Source: Paenibacillus auburnensis
GTDB lineage: Bacteria > Bacillota > Bacilli > Paenibacillales > Paenibacillaceae
DNA length: 64,000 nucleotides
Direction: 5' to 3'
Assembly: GCF_927798115.1 (NCBI RefSeq)
Contig: NZ_CAKMMG010000005.1
Location: 124,001-188,000, forward strand
Made by a program: the position numbers and the translations under genes
Shown here: positions 35,033-43,497 of the stretch, one piece after another
Numbering within the stretch: the stretch's first letter is position 1
Layout of the letters: each line of letters starts with the position of its first letter
Notes under the pieces: model-generated
The model's input: only the letters and a program-made list of their open reading frames with translations
Databases searched by the model: none
What the model was told of the DNA's origin: nothing

Positions 35033-36511
35033 CTACCGGCGGCTATGCGCGCGCCGCCCGGTCCGCTTGCCGCGGTGCCTGCGGCCGCGGCTGCTTTTGC
35101 GGCGCGCGGTGCCTCCTGCGCGCCGGCCCGTTCCCCGGCGCTTGCTGCGGCGCGCCCGGGCTTTGGCGCGGCTCAGCTTGCCGCGCCGGAGCTTCGCGCG
35201 CCGCAGCCGTGCCGCGCGGCGTGCCTTGCGCGGCGGCTTCGCAGCGGCCGCCGCCGGTTCGACGCCCCCCGGTGCCGGAGGCACGGGTGGGGCGGGTTCG
35301 GCGCCGCCGGACTCAGGCGGCGCGGAGCAGTAGCGGAGCTGCCAGCGCTCCGCGAGCCCCTGCAGGCGCGTGCGGTAAGCCGCCGGTCCGTAGACGGCGT
35401 CGATGCGCTCCCGCGCCTGACTGCCGATGGCGGCGGCCAGGTTCGGCTCCGCCAGCAGGCTGTTTACGCGCTCGGCCAGTGCGCCGATGTCCGCCGCCGG
35501 GGCGAGCAGCCCGCCGCAGCCGGCGGAATGCAGCACTTCGTACAGTCCGCCGGAGTCATAGGCGACAACCGGCTTGCCAAAGGCCATTCCTTCCAGCGCC
35601 GTCATGCCGAAGCCTTCGCGGATCAGGCTGGGGACAACCAGCAGATCCATGGCGCAATAGGCGGAAGGAAGCGATTCTTCATAGCCGTAGAATTTAAACC
35701 GGGAGGTCAGCCCCTCGAGCTTCACCTTGCGGACGCAGCGTTCATAATAGCTTTTGTCTCCCGGAGTGCCGATGACCAGAAACTTGGCATCCGGATGCTG
35801 CGCGCTCACCAGGACCGCCATTTTGACGAAATGCTCCAGTCCTTTTTCTTTATTAATGAAAGAAGAAATATAGCCGATGAGCGGTTCTCCGGGCGCTACC
35901 CGCAGTTCCCGCCGCCGTTCACTCCGGAGCGTACTCCAGGCTTCCACCATCATTTCCTGGTCATTCCAGGACGGCGGAATCTGTGTCACCTTGCCTTCAC
36001 GGATATCCTCCGGAAAACAAGCCGCTGCCGTATGGGAAATGGCCAGTATCTCATCGCTGTTCCTGTGGATCAGCTCCACGCTGATTCCGGTGTAATCGTT
36101 GTCGGTGATCGTCTCGGAGATCTTCCATACGACTGGAATGCCCAGAGACTTCGCCGCCATCGCCGGCAAAGCATGCACACAGGTACTTGAAATAATGAAT
36201 GCCGGCCGGAGCGCGGCAAGCCAGTCTGTCAGCTCGCGGTATTCCCGGCTCTCCTGAAGCTTGCGGATATCCGCCTCCAGTCCGGCATAAGGGGTATACA
36301 TTCCGTAAACCAGAGGAATCGGGATCACCTGTACACTCAGCCCGGAGCTGCGGGCCTTACGGGTAAGCTTCCCATCCTGGGGGGCTACGAGAATACAGTT
36401 GAAATAGGAAGACAGCTCCCGGGCGAAGAACAGCAGCAGCTTCTCTGCACCCGTTATACTGCGTGTATTGGAAACGTGGGAAAAGAGGACAATTGTAGCT
36501 TTGTCGGCCAT
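35033..36511 (-). CDS. glycosyltransferase family 4 with a long Arg/Ala-rich C-terminal tail
   Basis: 492 residues from the ATG at 36511. The frame is open to 36565 with a weakly supported TTG. A normal GT4 body (about 1-390) has ATIVLFSHVSNTRSITGAEKLLLF at the start and REGFGMTALEGMAFGKPVVAYDSGG in the donor domain. The last ~95 residues are quite different: first a Pro/Ala/Gly stretch, then about 65 residues that are nearly half Arg/Lys. The DNA there exceeds 75% GC and also holds spurious plus-strand frames. The tail may anchor the enzyme to an anionic surface. No clear terminator was found downstream. Confidence 0.85.
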   Translation of the reverse strand: MADKATIVLFSHVSNTRSITGAEKLLLFFARELSSYFNCILVAPQDGKLTRKARSSGLSVQVIPIPLVYGMYTPYAGLEADIRKLQESREYRELTDWLAALRPAFIISSTCVHALPAMAAKSLGIPVVWKISETITDNDYTGISVELIHRNSDEILAISHTAAACFPEDIREGKVTQIPPSWNDQEMMVEAWSTLRSERRRELRVAPGEPLIGYISSFINKEKGLEHFVKMAVLVSAQHPDAKFLVIGTPGDKSYYERCVRKVKLEGLTSRFKFYGYEESLPSAYCAMDLLVVPSLIREGFGMTALEGMAFGKPVVAYDSGGLYEVLHSAGCGGLLAPAADIGALAERVNSLLAEPNLAAAIGSQARERIDAVYGPAAYRTRLQGLAERWQLRYCSAPPESGGAEPAPPVPPAPGGVEPAAAAAKPPRKARRAARLRRAKLRRGKLSRAKARARRSKRRGTGRRAGGTARRKSSRGRRHRGKRTGRRAHSRR

Positions 36512-36565
36512 GGTGTTTCGGCGCTCCCTGGCAAGGGGCCTCGAGCGACCATTCACCTCCTTCAA

Positions 36566-36770
36566 AGTTTTACGAAGCTTAGGCTACGAAGCACTTCTTC
36601 GCAGTAAAACTCGCTTCGGAAGCATTCGCTTAGTTTTACGAAGCTTAGGCTACGAAGCACTTCTCCGCAGTAAAACTCGCTTCGGAAGCCTTCGCTTAGT
36701 TTTATGAAGCATCAGCTACAGGATTAATTCTTCGCAGTAAAACCCGCTTCGAAAGCATCCGCTTTGTTTT
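36566..36770. repeat. 66-bp tandem repeats
   Basis: AGTTTTACGAAGCTTAGGCT recurs with 66-base spacing at 36566 and 36632; a third, more diverged unit with a small insertion starts at 36698. Each unit contains TAAAACTCGCTTCGGAAGC and is bounded by TAAAACT...AGTTTTA dyads. They lie just upstream of the Arg-tailed glycosyltransferase gene. Confidence 0.8.
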
Positions 36771-36926
36771 CCTTGCCACTTGTTTCAGTTGAAGCTGACC
36801 CTGGCTGCGTCTGGTAAGGGGGCGAACGCCAAGGTCAGTACTCAGTATATTTAGGGGGAACAGATGCCGGCACGACACCTGTCCCCTGGTAAGCGCACAT
36901 TTTCACATTTTGCCCGCCGCTGCCAG
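36771..36926. other. intergenic stretch with one weak dyad
   Basis: GGGGAACAG and CTGTCCCC (about 36854-36890) could form a hairpin with one bulge and a long loop. No gene is visible. Confidence 0.35.
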
Positions 36927-38060
36927 TTAGCCGTAGATTATGGTTAACAGCTGGTTCAGGCGCTTGGTGTAGGTATGATCCTTCAACGTCCGTTCAAAGG
37001 CGCGCAGTGCCATATCCCGCCGCTGCTCCTCATGGGTCAGGTAATAACGGATTTTATCCATCATCTCCTGCGGGCTTGAGAAGGTATCAATTTCTTCACC
37101 GACCTTGTAGAAGGTGCCCATATCATCTCTGGCATCGCTCAGCTGCAGCGTACCGCTGGCTGCGATTTCGAAGGTGCGGGGATTGGGTGAGGCCGCCGGA
37201 ATATACAGCTTATTGTTATTATCCAATTCATCCACATGGGCACGGTGAAGATTAATAACAATCTTGGAGCCGCTATAGGTGACTGCAGTCTCCTGCGGGG
37301 TCATCCACTTGCCGATTTCAATACGCTCCCCGTACAGCGGAGCCTCAGGCAGACGGTCCCACCAAATGCCGTTAATGACAGTGTTGTAGCTCATCAGCTC
37401 CGGCATAATGTCACGGAAGAAATTGATCCGGTTCCAGTAGGCGGAGCCGATGAAGCTGACATCCCGCTGTACCGGTGAACGTCCTGTCGTCGGGCGATAG
37501 TGCTCCCGATGGGCGGCAAAAGGCAGGTAATGTACCTCAGTGCAGCCAAGGCCGCGGTATATTTCCACACAATTGCGCTCCAGTGTGAACACATAGTCGT
37601 AATGGGCTACGATATTAATCGTGAAATCTGTATAATACGGATCATCCGTCAGCCAGATCGCGGTCTTAATGCCCCTGCCCCGCAGCTCGGCAACCTGATC
37701 AAGCGGCAATTCAAGACCGTCCAGCACCAGCACCAGATCAGGCCGCTGCGCGTCTGCGAGCCCCACCAGATTCTGGCGGACATCGGTAATAGTGACTTGG
37801 GTCGTCAGTTTTTGCAGCGCATAAAGAACGGCTTCATCCAGCGGTGAATAAGGATAGCCTTTGCCCGAGGCTACATACATCACATGAAGGTTCCGCACCG
37901 GAATCGGCTCCTCCGGACGGCCGTCCAGAATGGCGAGCCTGCCCCGTAAATATCCCTCATCGTAGCCTATCTTGAAGCCGGTCAGGCGTCCGCGCAGCTT
38001 TTCTTCTTCCGCCGGTGTCCGCGGCAGCGGAGGTGCGGGCATTATAAATTCATTGTTCAT
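36927..38060 (-). CDS. CgeB-like spore maturation protein (glycosyltransferase-like)
   Basis: 377 residues from the ATG at 38060, with AAGGAG upstream; the ATG at 38078 contains that site. The N-terminus has a GYDEGYLRGRL stretch. The body has the CgeB/DUF3880 pattern: PDLVLVLDGLELP, TAIWLTDDPYYTD, YDYVFTLERNCVEIYRGLG, VHYLPFAAH, DVSFIGSAYWNR, then NLHRAHVDELDNNNK and NPRTFEIAASGTLQLSD. CgeB of Bacillus subtilis is made in the mother cell late in sporulation and affects the spore surface. A second copy follows immediately upstream. Confidence 0.88.
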   Translation of the reverse strand: MNNEFIMPAPPLPRTPAEEEKLRGRLTGFKIGYDEGYLRGRLAILDGRPEEPIPVRNLHVMYVASGKGYPYSPLDEAVLYALQKLTTQVTITDVRQNLVGLADAQRPDLVLVLDGLELPLDQVAELRGRGIKTAIWLTDDPYYTDFTINIVAHYDYVFTLERNCVEIYRGLGCTEVHYLPFAAHREHYRPTTGRSPVQRDVSFIGSAYWNRINFFRDIMPELMSYNTVINGIWWDRLPEAPLYGERIEIGKWMTPQETAVTYSGSKIVINLHRAHVDELDNNNKLYIPAASPNPRTFEIAASGTLQLSDARDDMGTFYKVGEEIDTFSSPQEMMDKIRYYLTHEEQRRDMALRAFERTLKDHTYTKRLNQLLTIIYG

Positions 38061-38090
38061 GAGTAATCGCTCCTTCATCCCATTCTGATT

Positions 38091-39188
38091 TCACAGTTGT
38101 GAAGTAATCACATTCAACAATTGAGGCAGCCTTGCGGTGAATGTATGATGACGCAGTGTTGTCTGCAGCCCCCGTAGGGCAAACTTCCGGCGCTCTTTCT
38201 CATGCTTCAGGTAATAGTCGATTTTGCGTTTCAGCTCTTCGGTGGAGGCGAAGGTCTCTAAGTCATGGCCCGGGCGGTAATAGCTTCCTAAATCCTCGCG
38301 GATATCTGTCAGCTGCATGGTTCCGCAGGCACTGATTTCATAGGTTCGGGGATTAATAGAGCGTGACGGCAGCTGAAAGGTGTTGCGGTTATCCTGCCCG
38401 CCCTCCCACGGCCGGTGGATATTAATGACCAGCTTAGCACCGCTGTAATAATTCGCCGTTTCCTCCGGCGGGATAAAGCCGCTTCTAATGAAAGGCGACA
38501 GCTCTTCGAACTGGCTCAGCCGCTCCCAGAAGCCGCCGGCGATCAGCACTTTCTTGCCCTTAAGATAGGGCGCCAGCTCGTCGAACAGTGCAGTACGGTT
38601 GCGGAAGGCGTTGCCGATGAACACAATATCAAACTGATGCTGCGGTCCAGTCCTGCGCGGATAGAACATTTGGGGATTCACGCAGAGCGGAAGGTAATGA
38701 ACAGAGCCCGCCCCGAGCGAGCGGTAAAACTCCACACATCCCAGCTCATGCGTAAATACGTGATCATAATGCAGGCAGATGACGGAGGTATCTTCGGTAA
38801 AGTAAGGGTCATCCGCAAACCAGATTGCCGTAGGAATCCCAAGCTTTTTGATTTCATCAATTTGTTCCAGATGGTTCTCCGGAAACACATGCAGTCCGTT
38901 CATGACGAGAACTGCTCCCGGCATTTCCCGCGCCGCAACCTCCAGCATCGTCTCAGGTGTGCTGAGCACCAGCTCACTCACCAGCAGCCTGAGTGCTTCT
39001 GCGATCCCTGTATCTATCGCCTCAAAGCCCTGGGGCACATACATCAGCTTAAACGGCCGGCATGCTGCCACCTCCGGAGAATTCAGGCGTTTCACAGCTT
39101 CACATAAGCCGAGACGGTATCCTTCCTGATAGCCGTCCCGATAATCCCGCGGACGCGTTCTTCTCTTTTTTGCTTTCACGGCTTTCAC
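38091..39188 (-). CDS. CgeB-like spore maturation protein, second copy, with basic N-terminus
   Basis: 365 residues, starting at a GTG (39188; another GTG three codons on is possible). A Lys/Arg-rich start (KAKKRRTRPRDYRDGYQEGYRLGL) precedes a CgeB body: GAVLVMNGLHVFP, TAIWFADDPYFTED, YDHVFTHELGCVEFYRSLGAG, FDIVFIGNAFRNRTALFD, NIHRPWEGGQDNRNTFQLPSRS and NPRTYEISACGTMQLTD. It is clearly paralogous to the gene at 36927. GYxxGYxxG near the N-terminus also occurs in the basic protein at 50381. Likely involved in spore-surface glycosylation. Confidence 0.88.
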   Translation of the reverse strand: MKAVKAKKRRTRPRDYRDGYQEGYRLGLCEAVKRLNSPEVAACRPFKLMYVPQGFEAIDTGIAEALRLLVSELVLSTPETMLEVAAREMPGAVLVMNGLHVFPENHLEQIDEIKKLGIPTAIWFADDPYFTEDTSVICLHYDHVFTHELGCVEFYRSLGAGSVHYLPLCVNPQMFYPRRTGPQHQFDIVFIGNAFRNRTALFDELAPYLKGKKVLIAGGFWERLSQFEELSPFIRSGFIPPEETANYYSGAKLVINIHRPWEGGQDNRNTFQLPSRSINPRTYEISACGTMQLTDIREDLGSYYRPGHDLETFASTEELKRKIDYYLKHEKERRKFALRGLQTTLRHHTFTARLPQLLNVITSQL

Positions 39189-39380
39189 CCTGCCCCGTCA
39201 TATTCTCAAGACAGTAGTACTATATGCGGAGTCAGCATCCGCCTCATGGACATCTGCCACGACCGACGAGAAATTGGCAGATGCCCCCTGTCGATCACCC
39301 GGGTTGCCCGAACCTTTGCCGATTCCTTCCACTGGGATACACTTGTACCGTGTCACATTGCCCCTCTGGAAAGTTTTAAA

Positions 39381-39598
39381 AATACCTTTGTTTCTGCCCT
39401 TTCCGCCCGCCAGCGCGAAATCAAAGGTAAAAATACCTTTGTTTCCGTCCATTCCGCCTGCCAACGGGAAATCAAAGGTAAAAATACCTTTGTTTCCGTC
39501 CATTCCGCCCGCCAGCGCGAAATCAAAGGTAAAAATACCTTTGTTTCCGTCCATTCCACCCGCCAGCGCGAAATCAAAGGGAAAAACACCTTTGTTGC
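39381..39598. repeat. 51-bp tandem repeat array with palindromic junctions
   Basis: AATACCTTTG begins at 39381, 39432, 39483, 39534 and (as AACACCTTTG) 39585, giving four full 51-base units plus a partial fifth. Junctions contain CAAAGGTA-AAAA-TACCTTTG, a hairpin. The unit is 17 codons long, so several frames on both strands stay open, but none has a ribosome-binding site. Confidence 0.9.
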
Positions 39599-39651
39599 CA
39601 ACCTTTCCAACTTTTCCACCCTGCCCACCCTGCCCATACCGCCAACAAACA

Positions 39652-39691
39652 CAAAAAAAGACATCCGGACGGGATAACCGTCCAGATGTCT
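39652..39691 (-). terminator. terminator of the Spo0E-like gene
   Basis: On the minus strand AGACATCTGGACGG pairs with CCGTCCGGATGTCT (one mismatch) and is followed by TTTTTTT. Confidence 0.85.
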
Positions 39692-39722
39692 AAGTTATAA
39701 AGCTCCCTATTCTATTATTTTC

Positions 39723-39896
39723 CTAATAAGGCACATCGTCTTTGTCCGTGAGGCAGTCGGTATATTCATTCAGCAGTGCATCCAGCTTCACGGATTGGCG
39801 GAGTACTCTTATATCCTGCATTCCAAATTCCAGGGCAAGCCTGTTCAGCTCCTGCCTTGCCTGCTCAATTCGATCCCTGTGATCATCATTCCCCAT
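39723..39896 (-). CDS. Spo0E-family aspartyl-phosphate phosphatase
   Basis: 57 residues: IEQARQELNRLALEFGMQDIRVLRQSVKLDALLNEY, given here in parts RIEQARQELN, LALEFG and QSVKLDALLNEY. The SQELD-type core is here QSVKLD, with the helix-turn-helix hairpin size of Spo0E/YisI/YnzD proteins. These remove phosphate from Spo0A~P and delay sporulation. The ATG at 39896 has AGGGGG five bases upstream, and a terminator follows, so it is a single-gene unit. The catalytic Asp is kept while Gln-Glu-Leu is varied. Its place among spore-surface genes is notable. Confidence 0.85.
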   Translation of the reverse strand: MGNDDHRDRIEQARQELNRLALEFGMQDIRVLRQSVKLDALLNEYTDCLTDKDDVPY

Positions 39897-39987
39897 AGCG
39901 GCCCCCTAACTCAGATGAGGCTGTACAGCCATTTGTTAAACTTTTACTAAAGTTCCAAACACATTGTATTCGATATTTAACAGTGGG

Positions 39988-41427
39988 TCAATTCCCCAAA
40001 GTCCCATAAATACGTCTGCCCATGCTTACGGCAATGTGCACAAGTCCGCCGAACATGATCACGGCCATCAGATCAAAACTCACGTTGAACAAAAACAGAT
40101 GCTTGCCGATATCCGCCCTGCCGTCACCGAGGACCGGCACCAGGAAAGAGAACAGTCCGATCAGCCCGATCAGCAGCAGCAGTTCACCGGCGATCCGGCC
40201 CGCCAGCTCTTTTGTACGGAAATAATGGAACAACACTCCGGCGTAATACACCAGATAGAATAGGATAAGGAAGCCGAGGGTATGCGGGATATGCTTGTCT
40301 TTAAACTGGCTCCAGACGCTGTAGGTCTGACTCAATGCACCAGCCGGCTTTCCCTCCGACTTCTCATAGTTTCCAAGATATTGCGGGCGGATGTCCATAC
40401 TGTTCTTGGCCGCATACTTCATATGCTCTATCAGCCGTACGGGATGCTTAATATAGAAGAAGAGCACATCCTTATGGGAGACCCGGTCATAAAAGTCCGG
40501 CGTAAGCGACGGATCATCCTGCTTGATGGCGGTATCCTTCTGGAAATAATTCGTTCCCGCCAGCACCTCAAGGTGTTCCGGCAGTCCCAGATCACGCAGA
40601 TCCCCGCGTACATCCGGTGAATCATTCAGAATCCCGAAAAACACAGTCTGGTACAGATTGATATGCTTGAGTTCCTTGGGAGCCGCCATATACAGAACTA
40701 CCGAGACCAGCGCCACTGCCACCGCGAACCGGCGGGCCAGCCTCCGGAAGTTCCCCTCCCCGGGAAGTGCGCCAAGCCGCAAAAAAATCAATGAGAAGAC
40801 GAGCCCGACCGGAGCATTCTGGATTTTGGAGCAGATCAGGAACAATACAGCTATAAAAAACAGTGTCAGCCCTTTCCGGGTTGGCCTTTCCTGTACCGTC
40901 AGCCTCAGACCCAGCGCAAACGTAAGCAGCATCGATACCATCGACACCGGTTCGCCGAAGAGCGAATTGAAATACGCCAAATATCCGATATCATAAAAGA
41001 CAAACAACATTCCGGCTCCCAGCAGCAATCCTGTCACCGCAGAGTACTTAGCCCCGAGCTTCACAATCAGCCAGGTCGCGGCAAGCAGCAGCAGCCCATA
41101 CACCGCTCCCAGCAGGCGGATATCAAAATAGCTGCCATGAAATACGCCGGAGAGGAGTCTCGGAACCAGTACCAGCAGAATCTGCGAGGAAGGGTAGAAG
41201 CCTTGAAACAGATTTTCATAGGAAAACCTTGCATGGCTGAAGCTGAAAAAACGGTCAGCATAGCTTTCAGCAGCATTATAGTAATTCAGCCCGACGGTAT
41301 CCATCATCCGCTTGAAATCCCCGTTATCAGCTACCCCGACAAAAGGCTGCAGGAACAGCAGGTAGAGAATTAGGCCGCAGCCGGCAAGAGCCACCAGGTA
41401 CTCGGGTTTCAATATTCTTTTTTTCAT
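39988..41427 (-). CDS. multi-pass membrane protein, WsfD-like glycan hexose transferase
   Basis: 479 residues with about ten hydrophobic helices. The first loop has ADNGDFKRMMDTVGL, with acidic residues where GT-C glycosyltransferases carry their catalytic Asp, and a large extracellular loop follows (about 270-370). The pattern resembles the WsfD proteins named in S-layer glycan gene clusters of Paenibacillaceae. It would add hexose to a lipid-linked or exported glycan outside the membrane. It ends nine bases before... the LTA synthase gene lies directly upstream in the same direction, so they are probably co-transcribed. The family name is given with moderate certainty. Confidence 0.65.
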   Translation of the reverse strand: MKKRILKPEYLVALAGCGLILYLLFLQPFVGVADNGDFKRMMDTVGLNYYNAAESYADRFFSFSHARFSYENLFQGFYPSSQILLVLVPRLLSGVFHGSYFDIRLLGAVYGLLLLAATWLIVKLGAKYSAVTGLLLGAGMLFVFYDIGYLAYFNSLFGEPVSMVSMLLTFALGLRLTVQERPTRKGLTLFFIAVLFLICSKIQNAPVGLVFSLIFLRLGALPGEGNFRRLARRFAVAVALVSVVLYMAAPKELKHINLYQTVFFGILNDSPDVRGDLRDLGLPEHLEVLAGTNYFQKDTAIKQDDPSLTPDFYDRVSHKDVLFFYIKHPVRLIEHMKYAAKNSMDIRPQYLGNYEKSEGKPAGALSQTYSVWSQFKDKHIPHTLGFLILFYLVYYAGVLFHYFRTKELAGRIAGELLLLIGLIGLFSFLVPVLGDGRADIGKHLFLFNVSFDLMAVIMFGGLVHIAVSMGRRIYGTLGN

Positions 41428-41435
41428 AGCTCCCC

Positions 41436-43334
41436 CTAGCGCTGCGGCAGCAGCTTCACGTATTCATCGGACAGACCCATCAGCTGCAGAATATAGTTGT
41501 AGTCATCCTCATATGGGCTGAAATCTGCTACCGGCTGGAGCGTATCCAGCGAAACGGCTGTACCGTCAGCGAATCCTTTGCCCGGAACGAACATAATCTC
41601 ATCATTAAAAAAGGAACCCGTAGGCAAATAATAGCGCATGCCCACGACATTGCGGCCGATATTCAGCAGATCATGCCCGAATGCTGTAAACCCTTCATCC
41701 TTGAGCGAGACACCCAGCAGATTAGCCACTGTCGGGAGAATGTCCAGCTGGCCTCCGGTGCGTTCCACCGTCTGCCCCTGGGTCATGCCCGGCACATGCA
41801 CGATCAGCGGGATATTGAAGCGGCTGATCCGGGAATCATACGGCGTACCGAGTGCTTCCTCCACCTGCTCAGGCGGCACATCCTGCGGCTGCAGCCCGAA
41901 ATGGTCGCCATACAGCACAAGTACCGTGTTATCCCATAGTCCCTGTTGCTTCAGCCCGTCAATCAGAGTGCCGACAGCATAGTCCGTATAGTTAATCGCC
42001 GTCAGATAATCGCCAAGCATCGTATCCTGCAGATTATCCGGCAGTGTAATTCTTTTGTAGTTATCCGGAATCTTGAACGGGTGATGGCTGGAGGCCGTCA
42101 CCAGCTGGGCATAGAATGGCGTGCCTTTCTGCTTCAGCTCCGCGAGCTTCTCAACAGCGGTGATATATAGCTGCTCGTCCGAGGCGCCGAAGGCGTTGAA
42201 ATGATCATTTTTGAAGGAACCTTTATCATAATAGCCGTTAAAGCCCAGTGCCGGATACAGCTCATTGCGGTTCCAGAAGCCAACCTTATTCACATGAAAC
42301 GTGTAGGCCTCATAGCCTTTATCCCGCAAAAGCCGCGGCAGGCTCGGCAGCTCCCGGTCTCCAAAGCCGGTGGACATGGCCAGCGTGCCGATCGGATAGA
42401 TCGAAGTATTGCTCATAAATTCGGCATCGGAAGTATTACCCGGACCAATCTGCTGGTATACATGAGGAAAATAAAAGCCTTCTCCGGCCAGGCTGTTCAG
42501 CACCGGTGTCAGCTCCTGCCCGTCAAGCGATTGATGCAACGGGAAGTTCTGGAAGGCCTCCATTTGAATCACGATTACATTTTTGCCCTTTTGCGAACCG
42601 AAATACTCCGGCATTGTACCGGCAGGCTGATCACTGTACGGGTAGCCAGCCTCCAGCTGCTCTACCTTGGCAATCGTTTCCTTAATATCGCCCGTGCCGA
42701 TTAAGCCATTATCCTCCTGCGCCTTAATCGCCGCAACCACTTCATAATTCAGGAACCCGGCGCTCTCCGCCTGTACCAGCTCGTTCGTAATGCTGCGCGC
42801 TGCATGAACGGAGTAGGCTGACAAGGAGGCGCCGCCCAGAATCGCCACCAGAATGACAATCAGCTGGGCTCTTGTCGCCCGGCCGGCGGTATAGCTGCGG
42901 ACCGGGTTCACCGGCCCCCGTTGCCATCTGCGGATCAGTGCATACAGCATCATCACCACAAGATCAGCGAAGAACAGGTAATCAATGGCTTGAATCGTTG
43001 ATTCCACACTCTCTTTAACCTGAAAGACCTGATTCAACTCATAGAAGGCCAGATAGGTCGGAACCGAACCGAAATGATTGAAATACACACTGGCTGCGAA
43101 CAGCAGCAGCGATAAGATCGTATTGAAGATCCAATAAGCACCCGTCTTCATGCGCCGCGGAAGAATAACGGTCAGAATCCCCATAATCAGCAGCACCGGT
43201 GCCAGATCGGCGGCAATCCACTCCCAGGCGATCCGGTCAAAAAACAGTCCTCTCAACAGCAGCAGCTTCAGCCAGATGAATCCGGCTACAATATAGAACT
43301 GCACCGGCAGCAGCTTGGCTTTTTTCTCGTTCAT
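41436..43334 (-). CDS. LTA synthase family protein (sulfatase-fold phosphoglycerol transferase)
   Basis: 632 residues from the ATG at 43334, which follows AGAGGGGA; the longer frame to 43439 is unsupported. About five N-terminal helices (to ~200) are followed by a large extracellular sulfatase-like domain. IVIQMEAFQNFPLHQSLDG binds metal; GPGNTSDAEFMSNTSIYP contains the expected Thr nucleophile; VLYGDHFG is the third metal site. LtaS-type enzymes polymerise glycerol phosphate on a lipid anchor. In this setting it may instead add phosphoglycerol to a surface glycan. A terminator separates it from... the anti-sigma-like gene upstream. Confidence 0.9.
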   Translation of the reverse strand: MNEKKAKLLPVQFYIVAGFIWLKLLLLRGLFFDRIAWEWIAADLAPVLLIMGILTVILPRRMKTGAYWIFNTILSLLLFAASVYFNHFGSVPTYLAFYELNQVFQVKESVESTIQAIDYLFFADLVVMMLYALIRRWQRGPVNPVRSYTAGRATRAQLIVILVAILGGASLSAYSVHAARSITNELVQAESAGFLNYEVVAAIKAQEDNGLIGTGDIKETIAKVEQLEAGYPYSDQPAGTMPEYFGSQKGKNVIVIQMEAFQNFPLHQSLDGQELTPVLNSLAGEGFYFPHVYQQIGPGNTSDAEFMSNTSIYPIGTLAMSTGFGDRELPSLPRLLRDKGYEAYTFHVNKVGFWNRNELYPALGFNGYYDKGSFKNDHFNAFGASDEQLYITAVEKLAELKQKGTPFYAQLVTASSHHPFKIPDNYKRITLPDNLQDTMLGDYLTAINYTDYAVGTLIDGLKQQGLWDNTVLVLYGDHFGLQPQDVPPEQVEEALGTPYDSRISRFNIPLIVHVPGMTQGQTVERTGGQLDILPTVANLLGVSLKDEGFTAFGHDLLNIGRNVVGMRYYLPTGSFFNDEIMFVPGKGFADGTAVSLDTLQPVADFSPYEDDYNYILQLMGLSDEYVKLLPQR

Positions 43335-43436
43335 CTTATCCCCTCTTACTTCTATTCCGTATTTTTCTGTAAAATAACTTCCACTTTTCTGTAAAATATC
43401 AGATTTCTCTAGTATAGCAATACTTGTTTTGTTAAT

Positions 43437-43472
43437 CAAAAAGAGACGCCGCCCGGTATTGGCGTACGTCTC
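43437..43472 (-). terminator. terminator of the sigma-factor operon
   Basis: On the minus strand GAGACGTACGCC pairs imperfectly with GGCGGCGTCTC, followed by TTTTT. Confidence 0.75.
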
Positions 43473-43497
43473 ATGTATTGCTGCTAATTTTTCTTCA

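Noticed and set aside
34974-35697. Long plus-strand frames, Arg/Pro/Ala-rich, near 35 kb
   Set aside because: They are the complement of the Arg/Ala-rich tail of the glycosyltransferase and arise from its extreme GC content.
39198-39554. Minus-strand frame encoding 17-residue repeats (MDGNKGIFTFDFALAGG)
   Set aside because: No ribosome-binding site. The 51-base unit is a multiple of three, so frames on both strands stay open, and the array is better explained as non-coding repeats.
39381-39598. CRISPR array
   Set aside because: Units are almost identical over their full 51 bases. There are no variable spacers and no cas genes.
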